Part shown: positions 42,040 through 42,090 of the stretch, one piece after another | Numbering within the stretch: the stretch's first letter is position 1 | Layout of the letters: each line of letters begins with the position of its first letter | Origin: Acidobacteriota bacterium | GTDB lineage: Bacteria; Acidobacteriota; UBA4820; DSQY01 | Assembly: GCA_021787565.1 (NCBI GenBank) | Contig: JAJYLT010000032.1 | Location: 1-42,090 of the forward strand | Direction of reading: 5' to 3' | DNA length: 42,090 bases | The notes under the pieces: generated by a model | What the model saw: the letters and a program-made list of their open reading frames with translations, nothing else | What the model was told of the DNA's origin: nothing | Database searches by the model: none | Program-made: the position numbers and the translations under genes

Positions 42040-42090
42040 TCAGGGAGCCGGGTGGAGGCTCTTGGCCTTGGCGGCCGCCTCCGAGTCCGG
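42040..42090 (-). CDS. 3' end of an upstream gene (16 codons visible)
   Basis: The last 16 codons (PDSEAAAKAKSLHPAP, then TGA) of a frame entering from the right edge. Almost every third position is G or C, which is typical of real genes here and not of the overlapping frames. The stop is 13 bases before the AmgK-like start, suggesting an operon. Too little is visible to name a product. Confidence 0.45.
   Translation of the reverse strand, partial: PDSEAAAKAKSLHPAP

Overview
The window is high-GC bacterial chromosome (hand counts are about 67% in housekeeping genes). It holds three kinds of content: a respiratory and housekeeping block, a surface-protein/toxin island, and a second housekeeping block. 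The combination of alternative complex III, SBBP/PKD surface proteins, secreted RHS protein, DUF4388, MutL-MazG-MiaB cluster and methylmalonyl-CoA mutase suggests an Acidobacteriota-like organism. That placement is inference; no rRNA gene is present.

Left block (1-14310). An alternative complex III operon runs leftward: actA (pentaheme cytochrome), a 69-residue Tat-type small ORF, actB, and actC running off the edge. Upstream lie asnS, a von Willebrand A/FHA membrane protein, pepD (+), a TPR-like lipoprotein, a FAD oxidoreductase (+), a DUF6125-like protein and a zinc-ribbon/GYF membrane protein (+). Interspersed here are four almost identical 151-bp elements, always in the same orientation and always at gene 5' ends. 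They have 15-bp terminal inverted repeats and two inward-facing REP-like hairpins, each preceded by GTAG. Several sit 9-14 bp from the -35 box of a recognisable promoter.

Middle island (14417-27793). Three very large exported proteins are all on the minus strand: a PPC + 10xPKD protein, a 1717-residue secreted RHS/YD-repeat protein with a variable C-terminal toxin-like tip, and a DUF7948-like + 7xSBBP + 5xPKD protein. A 109-residue ORF of about 48% GC follows the RHS gene by 7 bp and is a candidate immunity gene. Between the RHS and SBBP genes is a degenerate 21-bp tandem repeat (13 units). One plus-strand frame of it shows synonymous third-position variation around a Pro-Glu-Arg-Ala heptad, suggesting an unrecognised heptad-repeat protein.

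Right block (28022-42090). It contains a small orphan ORF, a SAM methyltransferase and a GYD protein on the minus strand. A plus-strand run follows: mutL, a lipoprotein with a CcmI/CycH-like C-terminal domain, mazG and miaB. Then come a minus-strand Trm112-like protein and a plus-strand DUF4388-rnj-MFS-transglutaminase run. The block ends with the methylmalonyl-CoA mutase catalytic subunit, an AmgK-like sugar kinase and the last 16 codons of an upstream gene, all on the minus strand. I saw no tRNA, rRNA, CRISPR array, IS transposase or prophage gene.
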